Source: an uncultured Clostridia bacterium
Lineage (GTDB): Bacteria; Bacillota; Clostridia; Oscillospirales; Acutalibacteraceae
Direction: 5' to 3'
DNA: 51,264 nucleotides
Assembly (NCBI GenBank): GCA_938034875.1
Contig: CALHND010000011.1
Coordinates: 1-51,264 of the forward strand
Shown: positions 31,428 through 41,427 of the stretch, piece after piece
How positions within the stretch are numbered: the first letter of the stretch is position 1
Layout: the number at the start of each line of letters is the position of its first letter
The notes under the pieces: model-generated
What the model saw: only the letters and a program-made list of their open reading frames with translations
What the model was told of the DNA's origin: nothing
Database searches by the model: none
Made by a program: the position numbers and the translations under genes

Positions 31428-33745
31428 TCACCCTCCTTTACTACAATAAATCCGCCGGCTTTAACCGTTGCTCCCTTAAAGTTGAAATCGGTTTCACCGT
31501 AATTGACCACTACTGTCATTGAATTGTCATATGTTGTATATCTGACATTTTCGTTAACGATGCAATGGTCGGTAATTTCCTTATCGCAATAACCGTTGAA
31601 TACAGAAGCGAGCGTCTTGTAGTCCTTGATTGCCGTCTCGTTCCATGTGTAGAAGTTACTGCTGTAAATATAGTTAAAGTTTGTGTCAAGGAAAATTGTA
31701 CTTTCACTCGATGTGAGCAGGTAGTACGGCATTGCTCCGGTTTCAACCATGCGTAAGAACTGAACGTTCGGATCGTCAGCAAGGTTATGCGCTGATTCGG
31801 TGTACTCGATCAAACCGTGAAGAGCAATTTGAATAAACGGAATATCTGATGTAGTTGATTCATAGCCGCTGGAATACATAGGCATTGAAATGATTTTATT
31901 TGCGTATGCAAATGTGTATGCATTTCCTTTATCAACGGCTATATTGTTATATTTTTCTTTAGCCAAAGCAAGCGCTTCAGTTGCAAGACTTTCTGTTTTT
32001 TGACGGTCGGTAAAGTTTTTACCGTTGTTAAAATCAGAATACAGGGTGTTACCAAGTGTGCCGAGCGAAATACTTTGCTGATTGTATGAATCAAAACCTT
32101 TAATGAACTTATCAAGCTGTGTCTTGTAATATTTCGGGTTAACTAGGTAATGTATACCTTCGTTATTGTTTGCAATCCCGCTATCGAGACTAAACAATTT
32201 CTGCTCTGCATATTGGTTAAGAATATTGCGAACGGCTACCTTTCTGATAGGCCATGAGAACGTGCCAGAATATGTATTTACAATGTCAACATCAAAGTAA
32301 ACATCGGTACTTAATTGATTAGCTGTAGAAATAAGCTTTTTCATGCCACTTTTGCCGCCCAGCATCTTCTCCGGATTTGCATTGGTGACAAAGGATGACT
32401 CTGCACCGCCGCTCATCCAACCGGTCATGCGAAGGTCAACGTTTTCAACTCCGCTTTTGTTAAGCTGGGTAATCATGCTTTCCGCTTGTTCAAATGTGGT
32501 AACGCTCTGAACGGCATCTACGACAAAGCCAAACTTTGAAACTCTCTTTGTGATAGCGCCAAGTGTGTCAAGGTTGAAGGTTACGTCAGATGATACATTT
32601 GGAGTAACACCAACCTCATCAACAAGATACTTTCTGTAACGCTTGGCCATTCCTATGTAATCAGTATCGTCACCTGTAAGCGGGTAATAAACGACTGAAC
32701 AGCAGTCAATGTTTGAATAAGAATAGGCTGTCTGGTTATACGCTTTGTTAAACCAGTTGTTTGTGGTATCAAATGTATCCTGATAGCTGTATGTGAACTC
32801 AGCATATACCGATGTGAACGGAACCGAAGCACGGGACGGAACAGCGTTTACTGAAGAAACAGCATCACCATTTTTAATGACAGCCACAAATCCCATGTCG
32901 CCGCCCTTTGTGCCAAAAGCAGGAAGAGTTACCGCCTCACTGTTTCCAAGGCTATATCTTTGGTCAAGCGCACTGTCTGAACCGTAAACATTAAGTGATA
33001 GACGACTTGTAATACCGCTAAGCGGTACATAATCGTTGTAAATGAGCGCGCCGCTGCCATCTGGTACTACCATATAACCATCAGACTTGTACTCTGCGCT
33101 GCCAAAAAACGGTAGCACAGCAACGGAAAGAATTGAATATTCGGACTTTTCATCAACCTTAATGCTGTTAAACTCGACGCCTGCCTCAAATCCACCATCT
33201 TTTGTAAGACGGAAAATCATCGGTACTGTCATTCCGTACAATTTTTTCTTGGCTTCTGTTATCTCCAACGGGTATGTATATGTTATACGAACACCGTTTT
33301 CAATATTTTCAATTTTGTAGTTGCCCTTTTTAACAGCTTCGCTGGTTAAAAGAGTGCTCTCTTGCTTACTTTCATTTTGATATACAATGATTCCTGTGGA
33401 TTTTGCTTCATTTTTCCTTGTTGCTACAGAAATGCTGTCAAGCATTTGCGGCATGGAATACCAAACCTTGTCTGATTTCACATCGCGAACAGCAAAGCAT
33501 ATCCACTCGTTTGTTTTATCAAGCATATACAGCTCAAGTCCGCCGAGTTCAGACACTTTTTGAAACTCATCAAGCGACTTAAATGCTGGTTCTGCTTCGA
33601 CTACCTTTTCTGTTTCGGTGTTTACCTCGGCGGTAATATCCGATACTTCCGGTTCCTCTGCCGAAACCAGGAATGAGGTAGATGATAAGGTGAAAACAAG
33701 AGCAAGCGCCAACATCAGGTATATGAATCTGAATTGTTTTTTCAT
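31424..33745 (-). CDS. secreted DUF5696-like protein of the sugar-import operon
   Basis: 773 residues. A signal peptide ends around residue 27 (FLVSA). After an acidic linker comes a long region with a beta-sandwich-like first half and a TIM-barrel-like second half (FVVDAVQSVTTFEQAESMIT, VDLRMTGWMSGG, then MVETGAMPYYLLTSSEST). It looks like the DUF5696 family that I recall beside sugar ABC genes in Paenibacillus and clostridia. No lipobox and no C-terminal anchor is seen, so it may be released or bound to the permease. It is translationally coupled to pair B, which suggests a joint role. A glycosidase-like activity is possible but unproven. I use the ATG at 33745 with AGGTGA upstream; a GTG three codons earlier overlaps that site. 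Confidence 0.75.
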   Translation of the reverse strand: MKKQFRFIYLMLALALVFTLSSTSFLVSAEEPEVSDITAEVNTETEKVVEAEPAFKSLDEFQKVSELGGLELYMLDKTNEWICFAVRDVKSDKVWYSMPQMLDSISVATRKNEAKSTGIIVYQNESKQESTLLTSEAVKKGNYKIENIENGVRITYTYPLEITEAKKKLYGMTVPMIFRLTKDGGFEAGVEFNSIKVDEKSEYSILSVAVLPFFGSAEYKSDGYMVVPDGSGALIYNDYVPLSGITSRLSLNVYGSDSALDQRYSLGNSEAVTLPAFGTKGGDMGFVAVIKNGDAVSSVNAVPSRASVPFTSVYAEFTYSYQDTFDTTNNWFNKAYNQTAYSYSNIDCCSVVYYPLTGDDTDYIGMAKRYRKYLVDEVGVTPNVSSDVTFNLDTLGAITKRVSKFGFVVDAVQSVTTFEQAESMITQLNKSGVENVDLRMTGWMSGGAESSFVTNANPEKMLGGKSGMKKLISTANQLSTDVYFDVDIVNTYSGTFSWPIRKVAVRNILNQYAEQKLFSLDSGIANNNEGIHYLVNPKYYKTQLDKFIKGFDSYNQQSISLGTLGNTLYSDFNNGKNFTDRQKTESLATEALALAKEKYNNIAVDKGNAYTFAYANKIISMPMYSSGYESTTSDIPFIQIALHGLIEYTESAHNLADDPNVQFLRMVETGAMPYYLLTSSESTIFLDTNFNYIYSSNFYTWNETAIKDYKTLASVFNGYCDKEITDHCIVNENVRYTTYDNSMTVVVNYGETDFNFKGATVKAGGFIVVKEGE

Positions 33746-33758
33746 CTGTATCACCTAC

Positions 33759-34466
33759 TTAATTATTGAATCTGAACATCAGTTCTCGACCGATTGTGTA
33801 AATAAAATCCCAGAACTGTGCAACGAGTGAAACCAAAAGCACTACCAAAAGTAACAGTATAAATACTCCCAGAACGGTAAGAAGCATGGATAAAATACTC
33901 TTTTTTATAGTGTACTGGTGGATAATTGTGTTAGAAATTAGCATAAGCAGTATTGTCCACAAAAATGCTACTGACGAAAGCAGCGTTAGCCATTGAGCTT
34001 CTTCTATAGTCAATACTTTTGAGAGAATGGTTAGCGGAATAGTAGTTATAACAAGAGGCATTGTGCTGTAGCAGCTTGTAATCCATATATCTTTAAACCA
34101 GCCCTCTCCGTCCATGAGAGTGCATATTGCCCAGTTAGCTATTGACCATAAGACAATAATCATAGCTGAGCTCATAAATTCAGACAAAATGCTTAGTAAT
34201 TCAACCTTGTTTGTGCTGAACTGAAAGCCGTATTCCAAATAATTGTAAATATTGCTAAAAAACCACAACAACAGTATGATTATGGACAAAACAACCGAGC
34301 CGGTTTTTTCATATTTAATTTCATTAAATGCCTGCATGGGATGAATTAAAACACGGAAAGGCCAAATGATTTTTTTCCAATCCCAGTATTTGGGCAGCAG
34401 TTTTTTCCATTCAATATCTGCTATCATTTTCTTGCTATATTTAGTAAGTGCTGAATATGTAGCCAA
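33759..34466 (-). CDS. Yip1-like polytopic membrane protein
   Basis: 235 residues. A basic N-terminal cytoplasmic segment with WPFRVLIHPMQAFNEIKYEKTGS precedes five hydrophobic helices (from about residue 60), the pattern of the YIP1 family. The function of bacterial Yip1 proteins is unknown. The start is TTG 34466 with AGGAGG 8 bases upstream; the GTG three codons earlier overlaps that site. It lies between the NHL-propeller gene and the DUF5696-like gene, inside the operon. Confidence 0.75.
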   Translation of the reverse strand: MATYSALTKYSKKMIADIEWKKLLPKYWDWKKIIWPFRVLIHPMQAFNEIKYEKTGSVVLSIIILLLWFFSNIYNYLEYGFQFSTNKVELLSILSEFMSSAMIIVLWSIANWAICTLMDGEGWFKDIWITSCYSTMPLVITTIPLTILSKVLTIEEAQWLTLLSSVAFLWTILLMLISNTIIHQYTIKKSILSMLLTVLGVFILLLLVVLLVSLVAQFWDFIYTIGRELMFRFNN

Positions 34467-34494
34467 TTTTGTCACCTCCTGAAAATAGTCGGAT

Positions 34495-36036
34495 TTACTT
34501 GAACTTGATACTCTGTTTTTTCTTTTTGATTCCTAACGCAGACTGAATTAAACTTATTCCCGTTATCAGTGCGACTGCGCCGGCTGCCAAAAGCGGTACA
34601 AACCAATAGAAGTTGTCTCGAAGATACTCTTTTCTGTATTCTGCAAGTGCACTCGAGTATGAAGTTCTGTCCTGACCATATTTCAGATAAGCCAGTGACT
34701 CCTGATACTGCTCTTTTTCTAAAAGCGATTTTCCGATAGCAGCGTATCCAATAGAAAAGTTTGAATTGTATTTAAGAACCTCGCGCCAATACTCCTCGCC
34801 GTCTACATAACGGCCTCTTCTGTAATAGTCGTCTGCTATAAGCAGTTTTTTCATATATTCGGTAGGTTTATATATTGTAATTGTGCCGTCATCTTGATCA
34901 AGTATATAGTAATTATCGTTGTATTTTGTAAGTGCAGTAGGATAGTGAGTCGAACCGATCTGTGTATTGCCCGCACCAAAAACGGTCAGCTGTACACTGC
35001 GGTCATCATAAATAAAGACTCGTTTGTAAGAAAGGTCCAATACTGAAATTATACCGTTTTCATCTACATAAACATCTTCGAGCTCACTTGTTACATATCT
35101 GTCGCCATATACTGTTGATACAATTGCATTTGCGTCAGATTTAAGAATGTTATCCCCCACTGGGTTAAGCTTTCTTAAGCGCAAATCCGCCTCAACTGTG
35201 TCCGTAGAGGTTGTTGTATAAATAAAGCCCTCGCTATCGATAAAAGCGTTTGACATTTCGGTAGGAACAGCCTTTATTGTATTAGAAGTTGACTGGCGTC
35301 CAAACACCTTTTTCCATATTGCTTGAACAGCTAGTGCCCAGTTCATAACAACCTGGTTTGCGCCGTAAAACTGAACAAAATCACCTTTTGAGTCAATGAT
35401 AATAAGTCCTTCAAGTACGCCAAGTGCACGGATATATATGTAACCCGAATTATCTACAACTACCGTTAACGGCTCATAGTCACGAATGTCAACAGCATCG
35501 CTAATTGGTTTGCCAAAATATCTTAAATAATTACCATCCATATCAGCTGTGACAATATAGCCGTCTTTGTAATTTTCACCCTGTTCATCAGCAAGTGTAC
35601 GATTACAAACAACATAGATTTCGTCGTTTTTTACAAACACATCACGTGGGCTGAGCAAGTCGTAGGAAATAGAACCATCTGCGTTTGCAAATTTAGTGAA
35701 TTCCCTGACAAAATTAAGCTCACTGTCAAGCTCTACTATTCTGTTGTTGCCCGTATCAGCAATGAAAAACTTATCATTGTAGCGGAACATATCCTCAGGA
35801 CGGTTGAATCCGTTTTCAGTGCCGTTTGATGTGACTCCGCCAATAACATTCATATCACGGTAACTAACCTTTTTAAGCGGCATATAGCCGAGCGGTGCTG
35901 CAGTAGAATTGCCGTATGGGTCATAGTCATAGCCCTTATACGGAGAAACTGACAGCGCCGATACCGGTAAAGATACCATGCATATTATAAGCACAACGCA
36001 GATCGCCGCACTAACTATTTGGGTAAATTTTTTCAT
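34495..36036 (-). CDS. membrane-anchored NHL beta-propeller with TPR-like segment
   Basis: 513 residues. A signal peptide (about 1-28) is followed by NHL-type propeller blades (NGFNRPEDMFRYNDKFFIAD, TGNNRIVELDSELNFVREF; later DVYVDENGIISVLDLSYKRV, and YILDQDDGTITIYKP) up to about residue 390. Next comes a helical TPR-like stretch (RGRYVDGEEYWREVLKYNSN, GKSLLEKEQYQESLAYLKYG; about 400-455), one transmembrane helix (about 472-492) and a Lys-rich cytoplasmic tail. It thus displays a propeller outside the cell. NHL propellers bind proteins, RNA or glycans; here a structural or glycan-binding role in the import system is inferred. Start ATG with AGGAGG upstream. Confidence 0.78.
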   Translation of the reverse strand: MKKFTQIVSAAICVVLIICMVSLPVSALSVSPYKGYDYDPYGNSTAAPLGYMPLKKVSYRDMNVIGGVTSNGTENGFNRPEDMFRYNDKFFIADTGNNRIVELDSELNFVREFTKFANADGSISYDLLSPRDVFVKNDEIYVVCNRTLADEQGENYKDGYIVTADMDGNYLRYFGKPISDAVDIRDYEPLTVVVDNSGYIYIRALGVLEGLIIIDSKGDFVQFYGANQVVMNWALAVQAIWKKVFGRQSTSNTIKAVPTEMSNAFIDSEGFIYTTTSTDTVEADLRLRKLNPVGDNILKSDANAIVSTVYGDRYVTSELEDVYVDENGIISVLDLSYKRVFIYDDRSVQLTVFGAGNTQIGSTHYPTALTKYNDNYYILDQDDGTITIYKPTEYMKKLLIADDYYRRGRYVDGEEYWREVLKYNSNFSIGYAAIGKSLLEKEQYQESLAYLKYGQDRTSYSSALAEYRKEYLRDNFYWFVPLLAAGAVALITGISLIQSALGIKKKKQSIKFK

Positions 36037-36076
36037 AGTTATCCTCCTATCATGATTTTGATGTTCAACATTAGTC

Positions 36077-36934
36077 TTATTTAAGTCCTGCTGTTGACAT
36101 CGTTTCCATGATTGAGCTTTGGCTGAATAAAAAGAGAACCAGCGGAGGAATTAGCATCATTATACCAACGGCACAACCTGCTCCTGCACGCGAAGCACCG
36201 GAAGCTGTAATTTGCCCGAGTGCTGTCGAAAGCAACTTTATATTCTCTTGGAAAATGTAGCCGCCGCCGGAATTCCAGTATGAACCGAAGCTAAATATGA
36301 TCTGTGTCAGCCATGCCGGCTTAACGTTGGGCATTATCATGCGCCAAAAGATGTGCCATTCGTTTGCACCGTCAATTTTTGCTGCCTCAACAACTGCATC
36401 AGGGATGCTGGCCTCCATAAACTGACGCATCATAAAAGTGCCGCCTGTTCCAGACCATGCGGGCAAGAACATAGAAAAATATGAATCGAACAATCCAAGT
36501 CCGGAAATAATCAAGAATGTAGGTACGCCTGCTGCATCGCCGCCGTACATCATCGCCCAAACGATAATATTGTACAAAAGTGCCTTACCGGCAAATTGGT
36601 GCTTTGCAAGCGGATAAGCTGCAATTGATGAAATAACAATACCGCCGACTGTACCGATAACTGTGACAAATACGGTGTTCCACAAATAGCGCGCAAACGG
36701 CACCTTTGTTGAGGAAAGAAGTCGGAGCATGAGAGTATAGTTTTCTGTTGTCGGATTTACGATATAAAAACGCGGAGGGAATACCGACATTTCATTAAGA
36801 GGTTTGAACGAAGTCAAAACCGTATAATAAAGTGGTATAGCAAATATTATACCAAAGAAAAACATTACAAAATACATGAAGAAGTCGCCGCCGCGTGAAC
36901 GCGATAGACGCTTTTGTCCTTTTATCATTGCCAT
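36077..36934 (-). CDS. carbohydrate ABC permease, MalG type (pair A)
   Basis: 285 residues, six transmembrane helices, EAA loop PDAVVEAAKIDGANEWHIFW (about residues 178-198). CUT1 family. Translation starts 21 bases after the MalF-type partner with GGAGGAG upstream. An alternative ATG two codons in is possible. Confidence 0.93.
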   Translation of the reverse strand: MAMIKGQKRLSRSRGGDFFMYFVMFFFGIIFAIPLYYTVLTSFKPLNEMSVFPPRFYIVNPTTENYTLMLRLLSSTKVPFARYLWNTVFVTVIGTVGGIVISSIAAYPLAKHQFAGKALLYNIIVWAMMYGGDAAGVPTFLIISGLGLFDSYFSMFLPAWSGTGGTFMMRQFMEASIPDAVVEAAKIDGANEWHIFWRMIMPNVKPAWLTQIIFSFGSYWNSGGGYIFQENIKLLSTALGQITASGASRAGAGCAVGIMMLIPPLVLFLFSQSSIMETMSTAGLK

Positions 36935-36955
36935 TTTTCTATTCTCCTCCTCTCT

Positions 36956-37867
36956 TTACTCAATACTCCATCGCTGCAGTGCTTTATTTACAAAAAACCA
37001 GTAAATTAGCATCATTAAGAACAAAACGATGGTCATTGCTCCGGCGTAGCCCAACTCCAAACGAGTATATCCGACGTCGCCGATGTGAAGTACGATGGTG
37101 TGAGTACAGTAATCTGTACTGGGATTTCCGGTCAATGATGCGTTAAGTCCGCCGCAACTGAATGATCCGGAAATTGTCCAGATAGCGCCGAGAAGAAGCT
37201 GAGGTCTCATCTGCGGCAAAGTTATGTAAAACAATTCCTGCCAACGGTTTTTTATACCGTCGATAGCGCCTGCCTCCGAATACTCGCGGTTGAGTGACTG
37301 CAAGCCTGCCAGGAAGGTAAGGAATCCGGTACCGCAGCTCATCCACAAAGATACTATAATAACAATAGTAAAACAGTAATCCTTGTCCGAAAGCCACTGA
37401 ATAGGACTGTCAATCAGTCCGTATTCAAGCAAAAATCCGTTTAAAAGGCCATATGAGTCACCGCTGAATATGAGCTGGAATATGAAGATAAGACTTCCGC
37501 CCAGCGACGGCGCATAAAACAATAAGGTAAGTATTGTTCTTACATTGGTTGAGCTTTCGTTAATACCCCATGCAAATACAAAGTTGAGCAGGTAGCCCAA
37601 CGGACCTGTAACGATTGCCATTATGAGTGTGTTTTTTACTGCAATTGAAAAAATATCGTCATCAAGGAACATTCTGATAAAGTTATCAAAGCCGTTAAAC
37701 TTAGGCATATTAAGCATATCCCATGATGTGAAACTGATATACAATGACACGAGAATGGGTATGATTGAGAAAACGATAAATAATGTAACCCACGGGGCGA
37801 GCATTATGTAGCTGATTGGCCGATTTCGTTCCAAAACGGCGCTGTTTTTTTTCTTTGGTTTACTCAC
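36956..37867 (-). CDS. carbohydrate ABC permease, MalF type (pair A)
   Basis: 303 residues, six transmembrane helices, EAA loop NREYSEAGAIDGIKNRWQEL (about residues 198-218; note Gly-Ala instead of the usual Ala-Ala). The start is GTG with AGGAGG 7 bases upstream. It lies 37 bases after the large binding protein and pairs with the downstream MalG-type gene. Confidence 0.93.
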   Translation of the reverse strand: MSKPKKKNSAVLERNRPISYIMLAPWVTLFIVFSIIPILVSLYISFTSWDMLNMPKFNGFDNFIRMFLDDDIFSIAVKNTLIMAIVTGPLGYLLNFVFAWGINESSTNVRTILTLLFYAPSLGGSLIFIFQLIFSGDSYGLLNGFLLEYGLIDSPIQWLSDKDYCFTIVIIVSLWMSCGTGFLTFLAGLQSLNREYSEAGAIDGIKNRWQELFYITLPQMRPQLLLGAIWTISGSFSCGGLNASLTGNPSTDYCTHTIVLHIGDVGYTRLELGYAGAMTIVLFLMMLIYWFFVNKALQRWSIE

Positions 37868-37904
37868 GCTTTTCCCTCCTGAAATAGAGTTGTTTTATAA
37901 ACGA

Positions 37905-40900
37905 TTAATCGGAATTTAAGTTAAAATAATTAGTCGGCCGTTCATAGGTTTCATTGTCGATGATACTCTTTATTGGTTTACCATCAGGCCCAACATGAGT
38001 ATAACCCGGTTCCCAGTACCTGTTAACATTATACTCAGTGCGCTTACGCTGAATTTCGACGTTTGCATCCTGGTTATAGTTGAGAAGAGCCTCTCGTGGG
38101 TTGCGTCCTTCGTAAACTACTGCGCGGTATGCCATCATTAACTGACGGCCTATGTAGTAGTCTCCCGGAATACGATTTTGGTCGTACAGCCACTCCCACT
38201 GCTGCTTAATAACCTGGCTTTGCTGATATGTCCACGGCAATCTCTCAAAGGCTTCAAGGTTTGCAGGCGAGCCTCTGGCTCCGGCAACAAGTATTGTCTC
38301 GTTCTTAATATTGAACTCTGCCTGAGCATCTGCTCCTGCCCACCATGTCATGAACTGCCATGCATAATCAGACTTTTCATTGTCATTTATCATGGTAATA
38401 CATGAACCGCCTGTTTGCTGTGTGCGATCTATGTATTCATTACCCTCACTGTCGGTACGAAGGGTACCCGGCAACATGTGCATTTCCCAAAGACCCTGAA
38501 GTTCAGGAGTGGAAATTTGGAGAGTGTTTACAAATCCGTATCCACTAAATAATATCGGCATTTCACCTGTTCTGAAACGGTTAAGTCCGTCATATGATAG
38601 CGGAATGCCCCACTTAGTATTAAATTCGGTCCACTGAATAAAGGAATTAACAAATACATCGGAGTCGAAGTTGGTCTTTGACAGGTCGTCTACAAACCAG
38701 TTGCCTCCGTTTTGGAACAATAATGTGCCGAGCATACCCTGGTCGCCGGAGCCAAGACCAATCTGCATGTTATTTCTCTGAAGAAGTCCGAGAATTTTAT
38801 AAATATCGTCCCATGTCTGCGGAACTTCAATGTTTAAGTCGTTAAGAATATCGGAACGTACAAACATTACCGAGAAACCTTGATCTGTTGGCAGTCCGTA
38901 AACGCCGCCATCCTGATAATGAAGTGAGATAAACGCTGATTTATGGAACCATTTATATGCCTCATCAAAGGTAGTGTCGTAAACTGCATTTTTATCATTA
39001 AATCGGGTAAGGTCGACAAGTGCACCACGCATTGCGTAGTTAACTGGGGCATCGGACCCCATAGAAAGCACAATATCCGGTGCGATACCCGCCAAAATAG
39101 CCTTTGTCAGGTCTGTACCGCCAAGTATAAGCTTAACGGGAACTTTATATTTTGATACAAACTTGTCAGCTACAAAGGATGTCATAATATTGTATTGCTC
39201 AATACCGCCTCCCATCCAAACAGTGATGGGTTCGCATACATAACTATCTTCGCCGCCAACTCCAATTGATTTAGCATCCTTAAATCCTACGTAATCGCTT
39301 GAGAATGAGGAAATAAAGCTCTTTACGGAAAACTCAATAGACTGAGTAAAGTTAAGTCTGGGATCGGGTAGACTTTTGTGGTCGCCGATAAAGAATGAGT
39401 CGAGCAACAGAGACTGGTTTTTCATGTCAACTATTATGTCGGACATTTCCGCAATGTTTGACTTGTATCCTGCCAATGCGCCTGCAATGGTTGCAGGATC
39501 TTTGATAAATCCGTCAAGCTGTTTAATGACTACATCAACAAATGACGAAACACCATCTGATGTGCCATTAATTTTCTGAAGAGCATCAGAACATTCCTTG
39601 AGGTTTTGTCTGATTTCAGCAAACCCATCCATAAGCCCTGTGATAGTTTTATCTAAATCATAGTCACGCAGGGTGTCAGGCGATGGACCGGTAATCTGCA
39701 CTATCTTCATGTACCATTTATTAAGGTTGCTTGCCTGTGTTTCAAGAACCTGTAATTTATCAGCAATTGGCCCGAAGGTAACATTTAGTCTGATAGTATG
39801 CTTACCTTTATCAAGATAAACATAATATGGGTTTCCGTTATCATCAGCCGCTGTATAGTTAGTCCAAATTGATGTAGGAACAAATTTTACGGAAGCTAAT
39901 TCTTTGTACGGAATTTCGCCATCAACATAAATTTCACGGTATACATTCATGCCATTTACATAGTCCTGCTTGTACTTAAAGGAGAATGTATAAAGACCGG
40001 GTTTATCTACTTCGACCTCATAATCAGCCCATTCGTTAGGATTGTTCCAGCTTTCGCCGCCGAAAACATTGAAACGGGTTTTTGCGTAATGGAGATTATC
40101 ACCTGTCCCATTTGTAGTAGAAGCGGTGTACTCAGCTCCCATTATAAGAGATCTCTGTGATTTACGTACAGGGTACTCTGCATGAATGGTTATGTTTGTG
40201 CCTTTTTCTACAGGCTTGTATCCCTTTGAGCTATAATCAGCATAAACATCTGAATATGACTTATACGTTTTTTGACCGCCAATGGTTAGTCCTGCTAACG
40301 CAAGTGACTCACGCAAAACTCTGATTTTTATTGAATGTTCGCCCTCGGAAAAGTAAAGGAGCAAATCAGAATCAGATGCAAAAGCATTATCGTGAATTGT
40401 ATAATTTGTCCAATTAAGAACTTCAACCGTTTCTGGAGAAACCTCGTTTCCGTTGAGGTCGCGTTTGGGCCAATTTCCATCATCATCGGTAGTTTTGTCA
40501 TCAACCCATATACGATTGAGCAATGTGGAGTTTATTTCCTTATACTGTACAGCGCCGTCGATAGTGAGTGCAATCTCCATATCGATAGGCTTATTTTTTA
40601 TTGGTAAATAGTCGAGGGAAATATGATATAAACCCGCCTTATCAACATTGACAGACAGGTCAATAAAGCCGTCTTCATTAATGACAGCTGCTTCTTTACT
40701 TACGCCGTTATCATCTGTAACGGTCTGTATTTGAGTATTTTTATCGGAGATTATGCTATTTTTAATATCAATAGCAGTTTCATCAGCGATGATATCGTAA
40801 TCAGAAAAATAGTTGAGAAAATTGAGGTAACTAGTGTACTGGTTACCATCATAACCCATGTATTTTTCATCAATATTATTACCTTTTCCGGCATATTCGT

Positions 40901-41078
40901 CCGTTTGGTCTGCGGCAACCTCCTGCTCTGTTGTCAAAACAGTATCAGTAACCGTGCTGTCAGATTGAACTGACACCTCATCCTCATCTGCACTTTTTAC
41001 TGCAACTGCTGCATTTAAAGTGCAGGAGAACACCAATGCGATTGCAAGGACAAACGATATTGTTCTTTTCCAAGTCAT
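37905..41078 (-). CDS. giant solute-binding protein with two carbohydrate-binding-like domains
   Basis: 1057 residues, about 2.5 times a normal sugar-binding protein. A signal peptide ends around residue 25 (a Cys at residue 17 could even serve as lipobox). Two beta-sandwich modules of CBM6/35 or PA14 style follow: about 90-265 (KAGLYHISLDYLPIKNKPID...LLYFSEGEHSIKIRVLRE) and about 290-460 (KPGLYTFSFKYKQDYVNGMN...YVYLDKGKHTIRLNVTFG). Both have the same order of strands. A helical connector (about 465-590) leads to a family 1 extracellular solute-binding domain (about 610-1010, VKLILGGTDLTKAILAGIAP, PQTWDDIYKILGLLQ). I start at ATG 41078 because the signal peptide begins there. It binds sugar ligands for permease pair A. 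Confidence 0.82.
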   Translation of the reverse strand: MTWKRTISFVLAIALVFSCTLNAAVAVKSADEDEVSVQSDSTVTDTVLTTEQEVAADQTDEYAGKGNNIDEKYMGYDGNQYTSYLNFLNYFSDYDIIADETAIDIKNSIISDKNTQIQTVTDDNGVSKEAAVINEDGFIDLSVNVDKAGLYHISLDYLPIKNKPIDMEIALTIDGAVQYKEINSTLLNRIWVDDKTTDDDGNWPKRDLNGNEVSPETVEVLNWTNYTIHDNAFASDSDLLLYFSEGEHSIKIRVLRESLALAGLTIGGQKTYKSYSDVYADYSSKGYKPVEKGTNITIHAEYPVRKSQRSLIMGAEYTASTTNGTGDNLHYAKTRFNVFGGESWNNPNEWADYEVEVDKPGLYTFSFKYKQDYVNGMNVYREIYVDGEIPYKELASVKFVPTSIWTNYTAADDNGNPYYVYLDKGKHTIRLNVTFGPIADKLQVLETQASNLNKWYMKIVQITGPSPDTLRDYDLDKTITGLMDGFAEIRQNLKECSDALQKINGTSDGVSSFVDVVIKQLDGFIKDPATIAGALAGYKSNIAEMSDIIVDMKNQSLLLDSFFIGDHKSLPDPRLNFTQSIEFSVKSFISSFSSDYVGFKDAKSIGVGGEDSYVCEPITVWMGGGIEQYNIMTSFVADKFVSKYKVPVKLILGGTDLTKAILAGIAPDIVLSMGSDAPVNYAMRGALVDLTRFNDKNAVYDTTFDEAYKWFHKSAFISLHYQDGGVYGLPTDQGFSVMFVRSDILNDLNIEVPQTWDDIYKILGLLQRNNMQIGLGSGDQGMLGTLLFQNGGNWFVDDLSKTNFDSDVFVNSFIQWTEFNTKWGIPLSYDGLNRFRTGEMPILFSGYGFVNTLQISTPELQGLWEMHMLPGTLRTDSEGNEYIDRTQQTGGSCITMINDNEKSDYAWQFMTWWAGADAQAEFNIKNETILVAGARGSPANLEAFERLPWTYQQSQVIKQQWEWLYDQNRIPGDYYIGRQLMMAYRAVVYEGRNPREALLNYNQDANVEIQRKRTEYNVNRYWEPGYTHVGPDGKPIKSIIDNETYERPTNYFNLNSD

Positions 41079-41372
41079 TGTGAATATTCCCTTCGCTAAC
41101 AAATTTCGGAGAGTATCTCCGGGAGAGAAATCGGCCAAATCAAATTCAAATAAATTTGTCTGAACCCAAAAATCACTGAGCTTGACCGCAGTAATTTTTG
41201 GCTTAAGACAAATATTAAATTATGCGATTGTATGATAATTTGCCATGACAGCAGAGCCGTCAAATTCTTTTGAGACAAGCATTTAAAAATAATAATGCAC
41301 AGCAGTGCGAAATAATAACAAATACTTGCCTTTTTGATTGAAAAACAGCTGCATACACATATTTTAACACGG

Positions 41373-41410
41373 TGTTATCCTCTCGGGCAAAATGCACCGA
41401 GAGGATAACA
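41373..41410 (-). repeat. intercistronic hairpin between the two binding-protein genes
   Basis: A 14-bp perfect stem (41373-41386 with 41397-41410, core TATCCTCTCGG/CCGAGAGGATA), with GC/GC pairing possible inside the loop. It lies 17 bases after the stop of the first binding-protein gene and has no T run in that direction, so it is likely an mRNA-stabilising or partially terminating element. The rest of the 349-base gap (41079-41427) holds a smaller hairpin CGGAGA/TCTCCG in the leader of the large gene (41106-41120) and a poor TTGACG promoter candidate near 41255-41260. Confidence 0.7.
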
Positions 41411-41427
41411 ATTAGTTTAAATAATAT

